From: Gemmatimonadota bacterium
Lineage (GTDB): Bacteria > JAAXHH01
DNA length: 48,537 nucleotides
Direction of reading: 5' to 3'
NCBI GenBank assembly: GCA_009835325.1
Contig: VXWP01000071.1
Span: forward strand, 1 to 48,537
Both the position numbers and the translations under genes were made by a program. Shown piece after piece: positions 27,669-35,141 of the stretch. Below the pieces are notes generated by a model, which saw nothing but the letters and a program-made list of their open reading frames with translations, was not told the DNA's origin and ran no database searches. Each line of letters begins with the position of its first letter. The stretch's first letter is position 1.

Positions 27669-28552
27669 GACAGTGGCCTGCAGTGCTTGCACGGCCGATA
27701 TCCGCCGTCAACCGCTTCTTCTGCACCGCTGAATTCAAGGCGGTGCTGCGGCTGAACGCGCCGGGCGTCACGGCAGGTCGGATAGCAATAGATACCGGTC
27801 GTCCGGCTGCCAATGAAGCGCACGCCGCGCTGCTTCCAGTTCGCGAGTTCCTCCCGAGGGATCCCTTCCCGCTCCAGCAGCGTCCATTTCATTTCCGGTC
27901 CGTAGTAGTAGTTTCCCACCCCTCCGGTCGAGGGTACGAGCCGGTGGCAGGGCATCAGGAAGGGAACGGGATTGCGGGCCATGACCGTTCCGACGGCCCG
28001 GATCGCTTTCGGTCTGCCTACCTCACGGGCCAGCCAGGCATAGGGTCGTACCTCGCCCGTCGGAATCCTGGCCAAATGCACCAGCACGGTCTTTTCGAAC
28101 TCGGTCAACCCCTCCAGCGTGACCGGTGGCTGGGTGTTCTTCTCTCCTTTGATAGCCCGCCTGACCGCTTCGGCATACGATTCGGGGAGCGAACCTCTGA
28201 CCGTGGGCCGCCCAAGCCTGTCGGCGTAGTAGGATTCGAAGGCGCTGTCCTCCTCCACGTCGAGTTTCACGGCCGAAATGCCTTTGGGTGTGAATGCCAC
28301 GTGTGCCGGTCCGAAATCCGTGTCGATCACATCGTATTTGTCTGTAATCCTGATCATCACTTCCTCCTCGATCCCTGTGGGAGCGGTTATTTTCAGTTTG
28401 GGAGATTCCACGGCAAGGTTCTCGATAAAGGCAGCCTCGTCGCGCAAATCGGCGCACCTTTCAAGGTGTTCCTTCACGGACCGGCTGACCTCATCGTCCT
28501 CCTCGCCGGATCTGATTGGATCCAGGTACTGTCTCGCTTCGTTAATTTCCAC
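27662..28552 (-). CDS. Fusion: degenerate anti-sigma-like N-terminus, O6-alkylguanine-DNA methyltransferase, C-terminal Ada metal-binding domain
   Basis: 296 aa, GTG start at 28552. Residues 1-70 look like a zinc-anti-sigma (zf-HC2) domain: 'YLD', then H29-x3-C33, but the second Cys of HxxxCxxC is L36 and no first Cys is visible, so zinc binding is doubtful. Residues 72-230 are a complete MGMT/Ogt with the acceptor C202 in 'FLMPCHRLVPSTG' and the winged helix before it. Residues 243-293 are an Ada metal-binding domain with all four cysteines (C256, C260 in 'GIYCYPTC'; C288, C291 in 'PCKHC'), the methylphosphotriester acceptor of classical Ada. There is no AraC-type HTH, and the domain order is reversed relative to E. 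coli Ada. The gene overlaps the sigma factor gene by 11 nt. Confidence 0.9.
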   Translation of the reverse strand: MEINEARQYLDPIRSGEEDDEVSRSVKEHLERCADLRDEAAFIENLAVESPKLKITAPTGIEEEVMIRITDKYDVIDTDFGPAHVAFTPKGISAVKLDVEEDSAFESYYADRLGRPTVRGSLPESYAEAVRRAIKGEKNTQPPVTLEGLTEFEKTVLVHLARIPTGEVRPYAWLAREVGRPKAIRAVGTVMARNPVPFLMPCHRLVPSTGGVGNYYYGPEMKWTLLEREGIPREELANWKQRGVRFIGSRTTGIYCYPTCRDARRVQPQHRLEFSGAEEAVDGGYRPCKHCRPLSV

Positions 28553-29102
28553 CAGGGTCGTCCTCCATGATCTTGCGAAGTCTACGTAACGCCCGGTACA
28601 CCTTTCCCCGCAGCGCCGATTCCGATGAGCCGGTGACTGTCGCGATTTCTGCGTACGTGTATTGCTCGATGAAGCGCAGTATGACCAGTTCCCTGCTTTC
28701 CCTTCCGAGTCTTTCGAGGGCAGCCCGGATCTCTCGTGTCCTTGACCGGTCGTTTCCGGTGTCTAAAACCTGTGCTGGTAAATTGTCCTTCATGCTGATC
28801 AGTGCGTCGTTCCTTCGTTTGCGCGACCTCAACTTGTTCAGCGCCAGGTTCCGGACGATGCGATACAGCCAGGGTCGGACTTCGAGCGTCCGGCATCGCT
28901 CCGCGTCGTACTTTCCGGCGAGCGTGGTGTAGGCTTTGACAAAGGCTTCCTGCGTGACGTCGAGGGCGTCGTCTGACCCTCCGAGCATATGGAAGGCGTA
29001 AGTGAAGAGCCTGTCCTGGTAGGTCGCCACCAGGTCCGTCACCGCGTCCCGGTTGCCACGATGGATTTCCAGCGCGATGCATCGTCCCTCGTCTTGCGTC
29101 AT
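28542..29102 (-). CDS. ECF-type RNA polymerase sigma factor
   Basis: 186 aa, ATG at 29102 with AAAGGA 7 nt upstream. The sigma2 region contains 'LFTYAFHMLGGSDDALDVTQEAFVKAYTTL' and 'RPWLYRIVRNLALNKLRSRKRR'; sigma4 is 'LVILRFIEQYTYAEIATVTG' with its helix-turn-helix. There is no sigma1.1 or sigma3, so it belongs to the ECF group. The stop lies inside the start of the next gene, whose N-terminus is anti-sigma-like, the classical arrangement for a cognate anti-sigma factor. Targets are unknown; autoregulation is likely, but I could not fix a promoter motif. Confidence 0.95.
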   Translation of the reverse strand: MTQDEGRCIALEIHRGNRDAVTDLVATYQDRLFTYAFHMLGGSDDALDVTQEAFVKAYTTLAGKYDAERCRTLEVRPWLYRIVRNLALNKLRSRKRRNDALISMKDNLPAQVLDTGNDRSRTREIRAALERLGRESRELVILRFIEQYTYAEIATVTGSSESALRGKVYRALRRLRKIMEDDPGGN

Positions 29103-29295
29103 GCAATGTCCTTTGCTGGCCGGCGCTCATGTGGTACCAATCTTACAACACCGTGAACCGGGTTTTCGTTCGTGGAAAACGGAATTTTGTATCCTTCTTG
29201 ACAGCAACTTTTCTATTTCCTTTTTTTCACCTCGGCGACGACGCCAGAAACTACCAGGAACAGGCCATTCGCGCAGCGATAAAGGAATCACAGAT

Positions 29296-29535
29296 GTGAA
29301 GATAAGTTCTCGATATGTGAAAATCGTGGAATGGTCGGAAAAAGATCAGTGTTTCGTCGGCAGTTGTCCCGGTCTGTTTTTCGGTGGGTGTCATGGGGAG
29401 AACGAGCAGGAAGTGTTCTCAGAGTTATGTCGTATCGTGGAAGAAACCATAGACCTCTACCGACGAGACGGCCGGTCTCTTCCTTCTCCGACATCGGGAA
29501 AAGACTACGCCAATAAAATGCTGAATATCGTCTGA
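29296..29535 (+). CDS. HicB-family protein (orphan antitoxin-like)
   Basis: 79 aa from the GTG at 29296. The ATG two bases upstream is out of frame, and the longer open frame upstream is not HicB-like. The partial RNase H-like fold of HicB is recognisable: 'YVKIVEWSEKDQCFVGSCPGLFFGGCHGENEQEVFSELCRIVEE' and 'DGRSLPSPTSGKDY'. HicB normally neutralises HicA, a small dsRBD-like toxin. No hicA frame is present on either side, so this is an orphan or a stand-alone regulator. A TTGACA at 29198-29203 lies upstream without a convincing -10 element. Confidence 0.8.
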   Translation: MKISSRYVKIVEWSEKDQCFVGSCPGLFFGGCHGENEQEVFSELCRIVEETIDLYRRDGRSLPSPTSGKDYANKMLNIV

Positions 29536-29552
29536 TTTACCTCCCGCTTCGC

Positions 29553-31307
29553 CTACCCGCCGCCCCCCAGCACCCTTTCCCAGAACCCCTTTGACCCGGA
29601 GTCCTGCTGCCCATCCTCCGCGATATAGATCGTGAAGGCCGTGTTCCCGATCTGCTCTCCGCGCCAGGCCCGGAATCCGCGGCGGTTCGGTTCGAGGGCG
29701 TCCCCCTTGATGTCCGATTTCCAGATCTGGTTCATCGTCGGGTACCACACGAAGAGGCCGCCCACTTCCTCCACCAGGATGCGTTCGGCCTGTCGGTAGA
29801 CGTCCATCCGCGCCTCGTAGTCGCCGACGACGCCTCCCGCCTGGACCACCAGCCGGTCGAACCGGTCGTGTTTCCAGGCGTGCCGGCCCGAGGAAAGCCA
29901 GAGGTTCATCAGGCTGCTGGGATCGATGAAGTCGGCCCCGAACCGGACGAGACCCAGGGGAAGCTGGTGGCTGTTGATCGCGTCCATGAAGATCTTGACC
30001 TCCATGTTGCGCACCACCAGGTCGATGCCCAGGTTCTGCTTGATCATGGCGTGGATCGCCTCTCCGGCCTCGTGGACCGGCCGGACATCGCGCCGGACCC
30101 ACATTTCAACCCGGGGAAACCCCTTTCCGTCCGGATAACCCGCTTCGGCGAGCAGTTTGCGTCCCAGGGCGGGGTCGTACCGCTGGACCGGTTTCAGGGC
30201 TTCCGTCGCTTCCGCCGGGAAGCCGGGTGGTAGCATGGAGTAGGCGGGGATCGCGAAACCGGCGAGCGCGGATTCACATACGGCGTCCCTGTCGATAGCG
30301 TGGCTGAAGGCCTGGCGTACTTTGAGGTTGTCGAAGGGCGGGTTGTAGGTGTCCATCGTGAGGTAGTACGTGGCGAAATCCGTGTAGGAATGCAGCTCCC
30401 GGCTCAGCTTCGGATCGGTCTTGATCCGGGCGAGTTCGGCGGGGTTCGTTACCAGGCCGAAATCCACCTCGTCGGCCTCGTAGGACGCGAGCAGGGGCGG
30501 CGGCGTCGAGGCGTTGTGCAGCCTGGCGATCAGGGTTTCCAGGTAGGGCCGCGCGGCGCCGTGGTACCGGGGATTGGCCTTGAGCACGACCCGGTCCGCC
30601 TTGGTCCACTCCGCCAGGTAGAAGGGCCCGCTGGCGATGGAGGTCTCCGGGCTCGTGGACCAGGCGTCGCCGTACTTCTCCACCGCCTGGCGAGGCGAAA
30701 CCCAGCTGTCCACCATCAGGTCCGGCATGTAGGCGCAAGGTTCGTCGGTCTCGATGAGCAAGGTGTAGTCGTCTATCGCGTGGACACCCAGCGAGTCGAG
30801 GGGCAGCTCCCGGCCCACGACCCGGCCCCAGTTCTTGATCGGACGATAATACCACTCCACGTCGTAGGCGTTCTCGGGGTCGGCGCCACGACGAAGCGTG
30901 AACACGTAGTCGTGGGCGGTCAGCGGCTTACCGTCGGAGAACTCGAGGTCGTCCCGCAGGTAGAAATACCAGCCCAGCCCGTCGTCGGTGGGTTCCCAGC
31001 GGTTCGCTGCCGCTGGGATCAGGTTGAAGTCCTTGTCGAAGCGGATCAGCGGTTCGGCGATGATCCGGTGGCCGTAGGTCCCCTTGTAGATGGTGCGGAA
31101 CCACTCCATGTAGGTGTTGTCGAGCTGAAACGTGCGGACGTACTGCTCCGAGGGCGGCGCCGCGTCAGGCGGCAGTTCGACGCCCGCGGAGTTGACGTAA
31201 CGGGTGGAAGATTGGGCAGGCTGGTCGATGGCCAGGACCCGCAGGATTCCGGCCGCTGCCGCGCAATAGATCACGCCGACCGCAATGGTGCGGATCAATT
31301 TGCGCAT
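29553..31307 (-). CDS. ABC transporter substrate-binding protein (peptide/nickel type, SBP_bac_5)
   Basis: About 584 aa from the ATG at 31307; another in-frame ATG at 31337 would add ten residues. An N-terminal signal/anchor ('IAVGVIYCAAAAGILRVLA') without a lipobox directs it to the periplasm. The family signature is clear: 'EPLIRFDKDFNLIPAAANRWEPTDDGLGWYFYLRDDLEFSDGKPLTAHDYVFTLRR', later 'KVRQAFSHAIDRDAVCES' and 'KLLAEAGYPDGKGFP'. Such proteins deliver oligopeptides, sugars or other solutes to a Dpp/Opp-type permease, but no permease or ATPase gene is in the window, so the partner is elsewhere. It is divergent from the YgjV gene across a palindrome pair. Confidence 0.93.
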   Translation of the reverse strand: MRKLIRTIAVGVIYCAAAAGILRVLAIDQPAQSSTRYVNSAGVELPPDAAPPSEQYVRTFQLDNTYMEWFRTIYKGTYGHRIIAEPLIRFDKDFNLIPAAANRWEPTDDGLGWYFYLRDDLEFSDGKPLTAHDYVFTLRRGADPENAYDVEWYYRPIKNWGRVVGRELPLDSLGVHAIDDYTLLIETDEPCAYMPDLMVDSWVSPRQAVEKYGDAWSTSPETSIASGPFYLAEWTKADRVVLKANPRYHGAARPYLETLIARLHNASTPPPLLASYEADEVDFGLVTNPAELARIKTDPKLSRELHSYTDFATYYLTMDTYNPPFDNLKVRQAFSHAIDRDAVCESALAGFAIPAYSMLPPGFPAEATEALKPVQRYDPALGRKLLAEAGYPDGKGFPRVEMWVRRDVRPVHEAGEAIHAMIKQNLGIDLVVRNMEVKIFMDAINSHQLPLGLVRFGADFIDPSSLMNLWLSSGRHAWKHDRFDRLVVQAGGVVGDYEARMDVYRQAERILVEEVGGLFVWYPTMNQIWKSDIKGDALEPNRRGFRAWRGEQIGNTAFTIYIAEDGQQDSGSKGFWERVLGGGG

Positions 31308-31432
31308 AGAGGGACCAACGCGGGCATGGGTGATCATGGAGGGACCATCCGTTAGTCACGATAGAGTCGTTCACGTTGGGTTAGACGGGTCGTAAAGTAC
31401 CTTATTCACTTCCCTGCCCCTCGTCAAGCGTA

Positions 31433-31469
31433 GTACGGCGAATCGCCCAGGATGGTACGGTGATTCGCC
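31433..31469. promoter_or_regulatory. Pair of operator-like palindromes 22 bp apart
   Basis: GTACGGCGAATCGCC (31433-31447) and GTACGGTGATTCGCC (31455-31469) match at 13 of 15 positions. The first contains the perfect palindrome GGCGA-a-TCGCC; the second has one arm mismatch. The outer arms GGCGAATC/GATTCGCC also form an 8-bp inverted repeat. Lying between the divergent substrate-binding-protein and YgjV genes, with a centre spacing of about two helical turns, they look like a regulator binding site. On the minus strand a TTGACG about 13 nt beyond could be the -35 of the substrate-binding-protein gene. Confidence 0.5.
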
Positions 31470-31532
31470 TTGACCCGGTTCGGGCGGTCGTTATTTTGCA
31501 CGTGGACCCCTACCTACCGGGTGAATCGCCCC

Positions 31533-32033
31533 ATGGATTCTTTCCTCGTATCTCAGGCACTCGCCGCCGTCGCTTTCACGTGCGGCGTGGTCTCCTTCCA
31601 GTGCAAGAAACGCCGCAACGTGTTGCTCTGGCTGAGCGCTTCGGCCCTGACGAACGCCTTCCACTTTTTCGTGCTCGGCAGAAACAGCGCCGGCACCCTG
31701 TATGTCGTCATGGGCGTCCGCGTCTTCACGGCGGCCTTCACGACCGACCGGCGCCTGATGTACCTGTTCATGGCGCTGATCCTGGCCGGATTCTTCTATT
31801 CCTACGAACGACCCCTGGACATCCTGGCGCTCTTCGGTTCCCTGCTGCCTACCTACGGCAATTTCCAGCGATCCGACCGGAAGGTCCGGCTGATCTACAT
31901 GGTCTGTGCGGTGACCTGGATGGTGCACAACTACATCGCCGGCAGCCCGGTCGCGGTGCTCATGGAGACCACGTTCCTGGTCAGCAACATGATCGGGTAC
32001 TGGCGGATTTACCGTTTTGAGCTTAAGGCCTGA
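31533..32033 (+). CDS. YgjV family membrane protein
   Basis: 166 aa from the ATG at 31533. The sequence is strongly hydrophobic with about five membrane segments and fits the YgjV/Imp-YgjV family: 'VVSFQCKKRRNVLLWLSASALTNAFHFFVLG', 'PTYGNFQRSDRKVRLIYMVCAVTWMVHNYIAGS', 'TFLVSNMIGYWRIYRF'. These are inner-membrane proteins of unknown function. It is divergent from the substrate-binding-protein gene and convergent with the PhyH at 32062. Confidence 0.82.
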   Translation: MDSFLVSQALAAVAFTCGVVSFQCKKRRNVLLWLSASALTNAFHFFVLGRNSAGTLYVVMGVRVFTAAFTTDRRLMYLFMALILAGFFYSYERPLDILALFGSLLPTYGNFQRSDRKVRLIYMVCAVTWMVHNYIAGSPVAVLMETTFLVSNMIGYWRIYRFELKA

Positions 32034-32061
32034 GCGGTCAAGTCCTTGCACTATCCGGACG

Positions 32062-33051
32062 CTATCCGTACATCCGGATCGGTGTCGGTTCGGTGGGCTT
32101 GTTCTTGCGGGGCGGGCGCTGCGCCGTGACCTTCAGCGCCTCCTCCCAGCCCCGTTTCCAGGTGGCGTAGTCCGACAGCACGAATTCGGGATGTCGCCGG
32201 CTGCGTATGATGAAGTTGGGGTAGAAGGAGCGGCCCGTGGGTAGCCCGGTCTGTTGATATCGCAGGTCGAGGCTCCACCGGATCGTTCCGGAGCGGTTGG
32301 GGATGGACCGGTGCGGAATCAGCTTGTGCATGAGCAGGACGTCGCCCTTCCTCATCGGCAGGGACAGGACCTCGCCCTCGGGCAACCGGCCGTCCTCGAT
32401 GCCGAATCCTTCGCTCCAGTACACGGTCCGGTTGTGGTGCACCCGCGGGATGATCTGCAGGCATCCGTTCTCCTCGTCGGTGTCGCACAGGGGGAGCCAA
32501 ACGGTGAGAATGAACACCGGGTCGGCGTCCTCGAGATGCACCTGCGCGTCCTGGTGCCATGGCGCCACGTTTTCCCTGATGCGGGCGTCCAGGGCGTCCA
32601 GGGCGTCCTCTTCACCATTGCCGCCGCCATCGCGGCCGTTGCTGCCGCCGTTTCCCTGACTCGGTTGGCTGTTCAGGCCCTCCGGCAGCTTCGCCCGCAG
32701 ATGCTGAATGGGGCTGCACGTGATTTCGGGTCCGACGAGGGTTTCCACGAGGTCCAGCATGCGGGCGTTGCCGAGAAAGCGGAACACTGCCTCGTGCCGC
32801 ATGTTCATGATGTCGATGTCATCGTAGATCGCGGTGTTTTCCCGGGTGATCAGGGCCAGCCGCCGCTCGAAGGGTTCGTTCTCGTGCAGATCGGCGATCC
32901 TTCCTTCGCTGTGGAGTGCTCGCGCCCGTTCGTCGACAAAGGCCTCGATCCCCGAAATGACGGGATCCAGGTCGTCACTGGTGAGCGCGCCCTCGACGAT
33001 GACGTAGCCTTCATCCATGAAATGTCGTAACTGATTTTGAGTGAGAGACAT
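32062..33051 (-). CDS. PhyH-family dioxygenase with low-complexity insertion
   Basis: 329 aa from the ATG at 33051; the ORF extends twelve codons further upstream into the previous gene end. Metal ligands H166-Q-D168 are in 'APWHQDAQVH'; 'CDTDEENGCLQIIPRVHHN' and the distal 'IPHRSIPNRSG' with Arg complete the site. Residues 127-155 are a Gly/Asn/Ser-rich insertion followed by Asp-Ala-Leu repeats directly before the metal motif; the DNA there contains three copies of a 9-bp unit. It follows the PhyH gene at 33084 on the same strand after 32 nt, so the two are probably co-transcribed with the sialidase. Confidence 0.9.
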   Translation of the reverse strand: MSLTQNQLRHFMDEGYVIVEGALTSDDLDPVISGIEAFVDERARALHSEGRIADLHENEPFERRLALITRENTAIYDDIDIMNMRHEAVFRFLGNARMLDLVETLVGPEITCSPIQHLRAKLPEGLNSQPSQGNGGSNGRDGGGNGEEDALDALDARIRENVAPWHQDAQVHLEDADPVFILTVWLPLCDTDEENGCLQIIPRVHHNRTVYWSEGFGIEDGRLPEGEVLSLPMRKGDVLLMHKLIPHRSIPNRSGTIRWSLDLRYQQTGLPTGRSFYPNFIIRSRRHPEFVLSDYATWKRGWEEALKVTAQRPPRKNKPTEPTPIRMYG

Positions 33052-33083
33052 GCTGGTGGGATTCCCCTTCCGGTGCCGTATCT

Positions 33084-33872
33084 TCAAGCCGCTTTCGGAA
33101 TGTGCGTTATCAGGTTCTGCAGGTGCCGCAGTCGCTCGGACGAGGCCGTGGAAAGCAGCGGACCGTTCTCCCCGCCGAATACCTCCCGCGTTGTATAGCC
33201 ATGTTGTCGGATGATCTTCCTGAAGGCCTCGAGATCACGACCGTCCGTGTGGAGTCCGGTATACACGATCGTAAACATGCGCCTTCTCTTTCCTCCGCCC
33301 CAGGCACTGTGCTTGGTGGAATGGTTGAAGACCGCGAGGTCGCCGGGCCGGGTCTCGACGGCGACCGCCGGTACCTCGCTGCCGTGGAGTCCACCCCAGC
33401 CGCCCTTTTTGCCCGACAGGTGCGCATGGACGGTTTCCGCGTATCCTTCACCGAACCGGTGGCTTCCCGGTATGACCCGCAACGCGCCTGTATCCTTCGT
33501 CATGGGATCCAGGTAGATGGCCATCTTGTAGAAGCGGATGGGCTCGGGCCACTGGGTGTCGGAGTGCCATCTCGTGTCGCCGACGTAGAGGTTCCCGTCG
33601 CTGTTCCAATACTGGTACTGATCACCCAGCAGGCCGGCCGCGATGCCCTGGATGCGGGGATCGTCCAACAGCGTACACAGGTACGGGTCGTGATTGATGA
33701 ACGGCACCACGGCCAGTCGTTCCAGGCCTTCGTGGTCGTCGCCGCCATTTCTTTTCAGCAATCCGTCGAAAGCGTCCGTGATCTCATCGATCCGGTCGTC
33801 GAGCAGGCCGGGGAAGTGCAGATACCCGAAGGTATCCATGAATTCCTTCTGGTGTGCATCCAGTTGAAACAT
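33084..33872 (-). CDS. PhyH-family Fe(II)/2-oxoglutarate dioxygenase
   Basis: 262 aa. Metal ligands H103-S-D105 are in 'RWHSDTQWP'; 'KDTGALRVIPGSHRFG' and distal 'STKHSAWGGGKRRR' follow. It shares the start pattern 'FMDTFGYLHFPGLL' and most motifs with the PhyH at 15384, indicating paralogy. It lies between a sialidase gene (upstream, 35 nt) and another PhyH (downstream) on the minus strand, suggesting a three-gene unit. Confidence 0.92.
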   Translation of the reverse strand: MFQLDAHQKEFMDTFGYLHFPGLLDDRIDEITDAFDGLLKRNGGDDHEGLERLAVVPFINHDPYLCTLLDDPRIQGIAAGLLGDQYQYWNSDGNLYVGDTRWHSDTQWPEPIRFYKMAIYLDPMTKDTGALRVIPGSHRFGEGYAETVHAHLSGKKGGWGGLHGSEVPAVAVETRPGDLAVFNHSTKHSAWGGGKRRRMFTIVYTGLHTDGRDLEAFRKIIRQHGYTTREVFGGENGPLLSTASSERLRHLQNLITHIPKAA

Positions 33873-33907
33873 GGAAACTCCCGATTACCTTATACAGCCG
33901 GAATGGT

Positions 33908-34987
33908 TCAGTATTCCTCGAGCACCGATCCTTCTATGCCCCGAGTGCCGTCTCCATAGACAAAATAGTAAACGACCAGCACCCGTCCATCCTTCAATTC
34001 GACCGACCATGGATACCCGCAGTCCGGCTCCAGGGAATCGGCGCGCACCACGACATCCGGCGCGGTATCCAGGTCGCCGGCGTCGGGCTCGAGGATCCGC
34101 GCCAGGCAGCCCATCTGTCCCTCCCATCGGGTGCCCACCGTGGCCAGGATGCGACCGTCCTGCAGCCCCAGCAGGTGACCGGGGCAACCCCGCATGGTCG
34201 TAGACCGCCATGGGGACCAGGTCGCGCCGCCGTCGTCCGAGTGCACTTCCACCAGGTGCACGTCCTGTCCGGGCGGCTGGTTCGGATGACAGCGGAAAAG
34301 CACCAGGATCCTTCCGGACGGCGTCCGGTATATCGCCGGTTCGCTGAAATGGGCGACGTCGTCCTCGGCGATACGGCCTTCGTAGGCCCAGGTACGGCCC
34401 CCATCCGTCGACGATTGCATCATGCCGAAGAACGGCGGCCGGCCTTCCGGATGATCGGTCGCCTTGCCCGGAAGCAGCATCCGACCGTCCGGCATCTCCA
34501 GCAGGCCGCTCCGGCAGATCCCCGTGTGCGAAGCGGGATGGCCGTTCACGGCATCCGGGAGCGGCGGAAACGGCTCGGGGTGCGACCAGGCCCGCCCGTT
34601 GTCCGATGAACGCACATGGAATCCCACGCCGGGACGGGAGATCCAGGTATGCTTGGAGACTTCCGGCGCCTGGGCAAGAACCAGGTCGACCGTGCTGGAG
34701 TGCAGGAAAATCTCGCCGCTCGACAGCGTGTGGGTCCCGAAATCGATCGCGCCGCCGTGGGGATAGACCGTCACCAGTTCGGCCGTTCCCCAGGTCTGCC
34801 CTTCGTCAGAGGAACGGCAAGCCCGAACGTCGAAGAGTGGGTGGCTGTGATGGCTGAACCCCGTGGCGGGCGACCGGTGAAACAGGGCCAACAGGTCGCC
34901 AACGGGAGTCCGGACGACGTTCGGATGGGCGCCGTACCAGCCTGCTTCGCGGTAGATCGTAACATGTCCCGCTACGCGCCAACCCAT
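33908..34987 (-). CDS. Sialidase-family protein (BNR/Asp-box beta-propeller)
   Basis: 359 aa with four Asp-boxes of the form S-x-D-x-G-x-x-W: 'SSDEGQTW', 'SSDNGRAW', 'STDGGRTW', 'SDDGGATW', spaced as in a six-bladed sialidase propeller. It lacks an obvious signal peptide. The classical FRIP arginine motif near the N-terminus is not clear ('HPNVVRTPVGDLLALFHR' occupies that place), so it may be an exo-alpha-sialidase or a related glycosidase with altered specificity. With GH89, GH43-like and sulfatase genes nearby it fits glycan breakdown. First gene of a run with two PhyH genes. Confidence 0.85.
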   Translation of the reverse strand: MGWRVAGHVTIYREAGWYGAHPNVVRTPVGDLLALFHRSPATGFSHHSHPLFDVRACRSSDEGQTWGTAELVTVYPHGGAIDFGTHTLSSGEIFLHSSTVDLVLAQAPEVSKHTWISRPGVGFHVRSSDNGRAWSHPEPFPPLPDAVNGHPASHTGICRSGLLEMPDGRMLLPGKATDHPEGRPPFFGMMQSSTDGGRTWAYEGRIAEDDVAHFSEPAIYRTPSGRILVLFRCHPNQPPGQDVHLVEVHSDDGGATWSPWRSTTMRGCPGHLLGLQDGRILATVGTRWEGQMGCLARILEPDAGDLDTAPDVVVRADSLEPDCGYPWSVELKDGRVLVVYYFVYGDGTRGIEGSVLEEY

Positions 34988-35141
34988 AGGGGTTCACCTT
35001 CCCGGTGCTCGATGCAGGTTTTACACACTGGTTTGAGTTTTATCGAGATCGACGATGGATTCAAGAATATACCCGCGCCTTCATCGTGGTAAATGGAAAT
35101 ATGGGCAGGATGCGCTGCGACCCGGAGTTGGCCGATACGTT

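Noticed and set aside
29225-29297. Fragment reading 'RNYQEQAIRAAIKESQM' before hicB, considered as a hicA or restriction-helicase remnant
   Set aside because: It is too short, lacks HicA features and has no extension in any frame.
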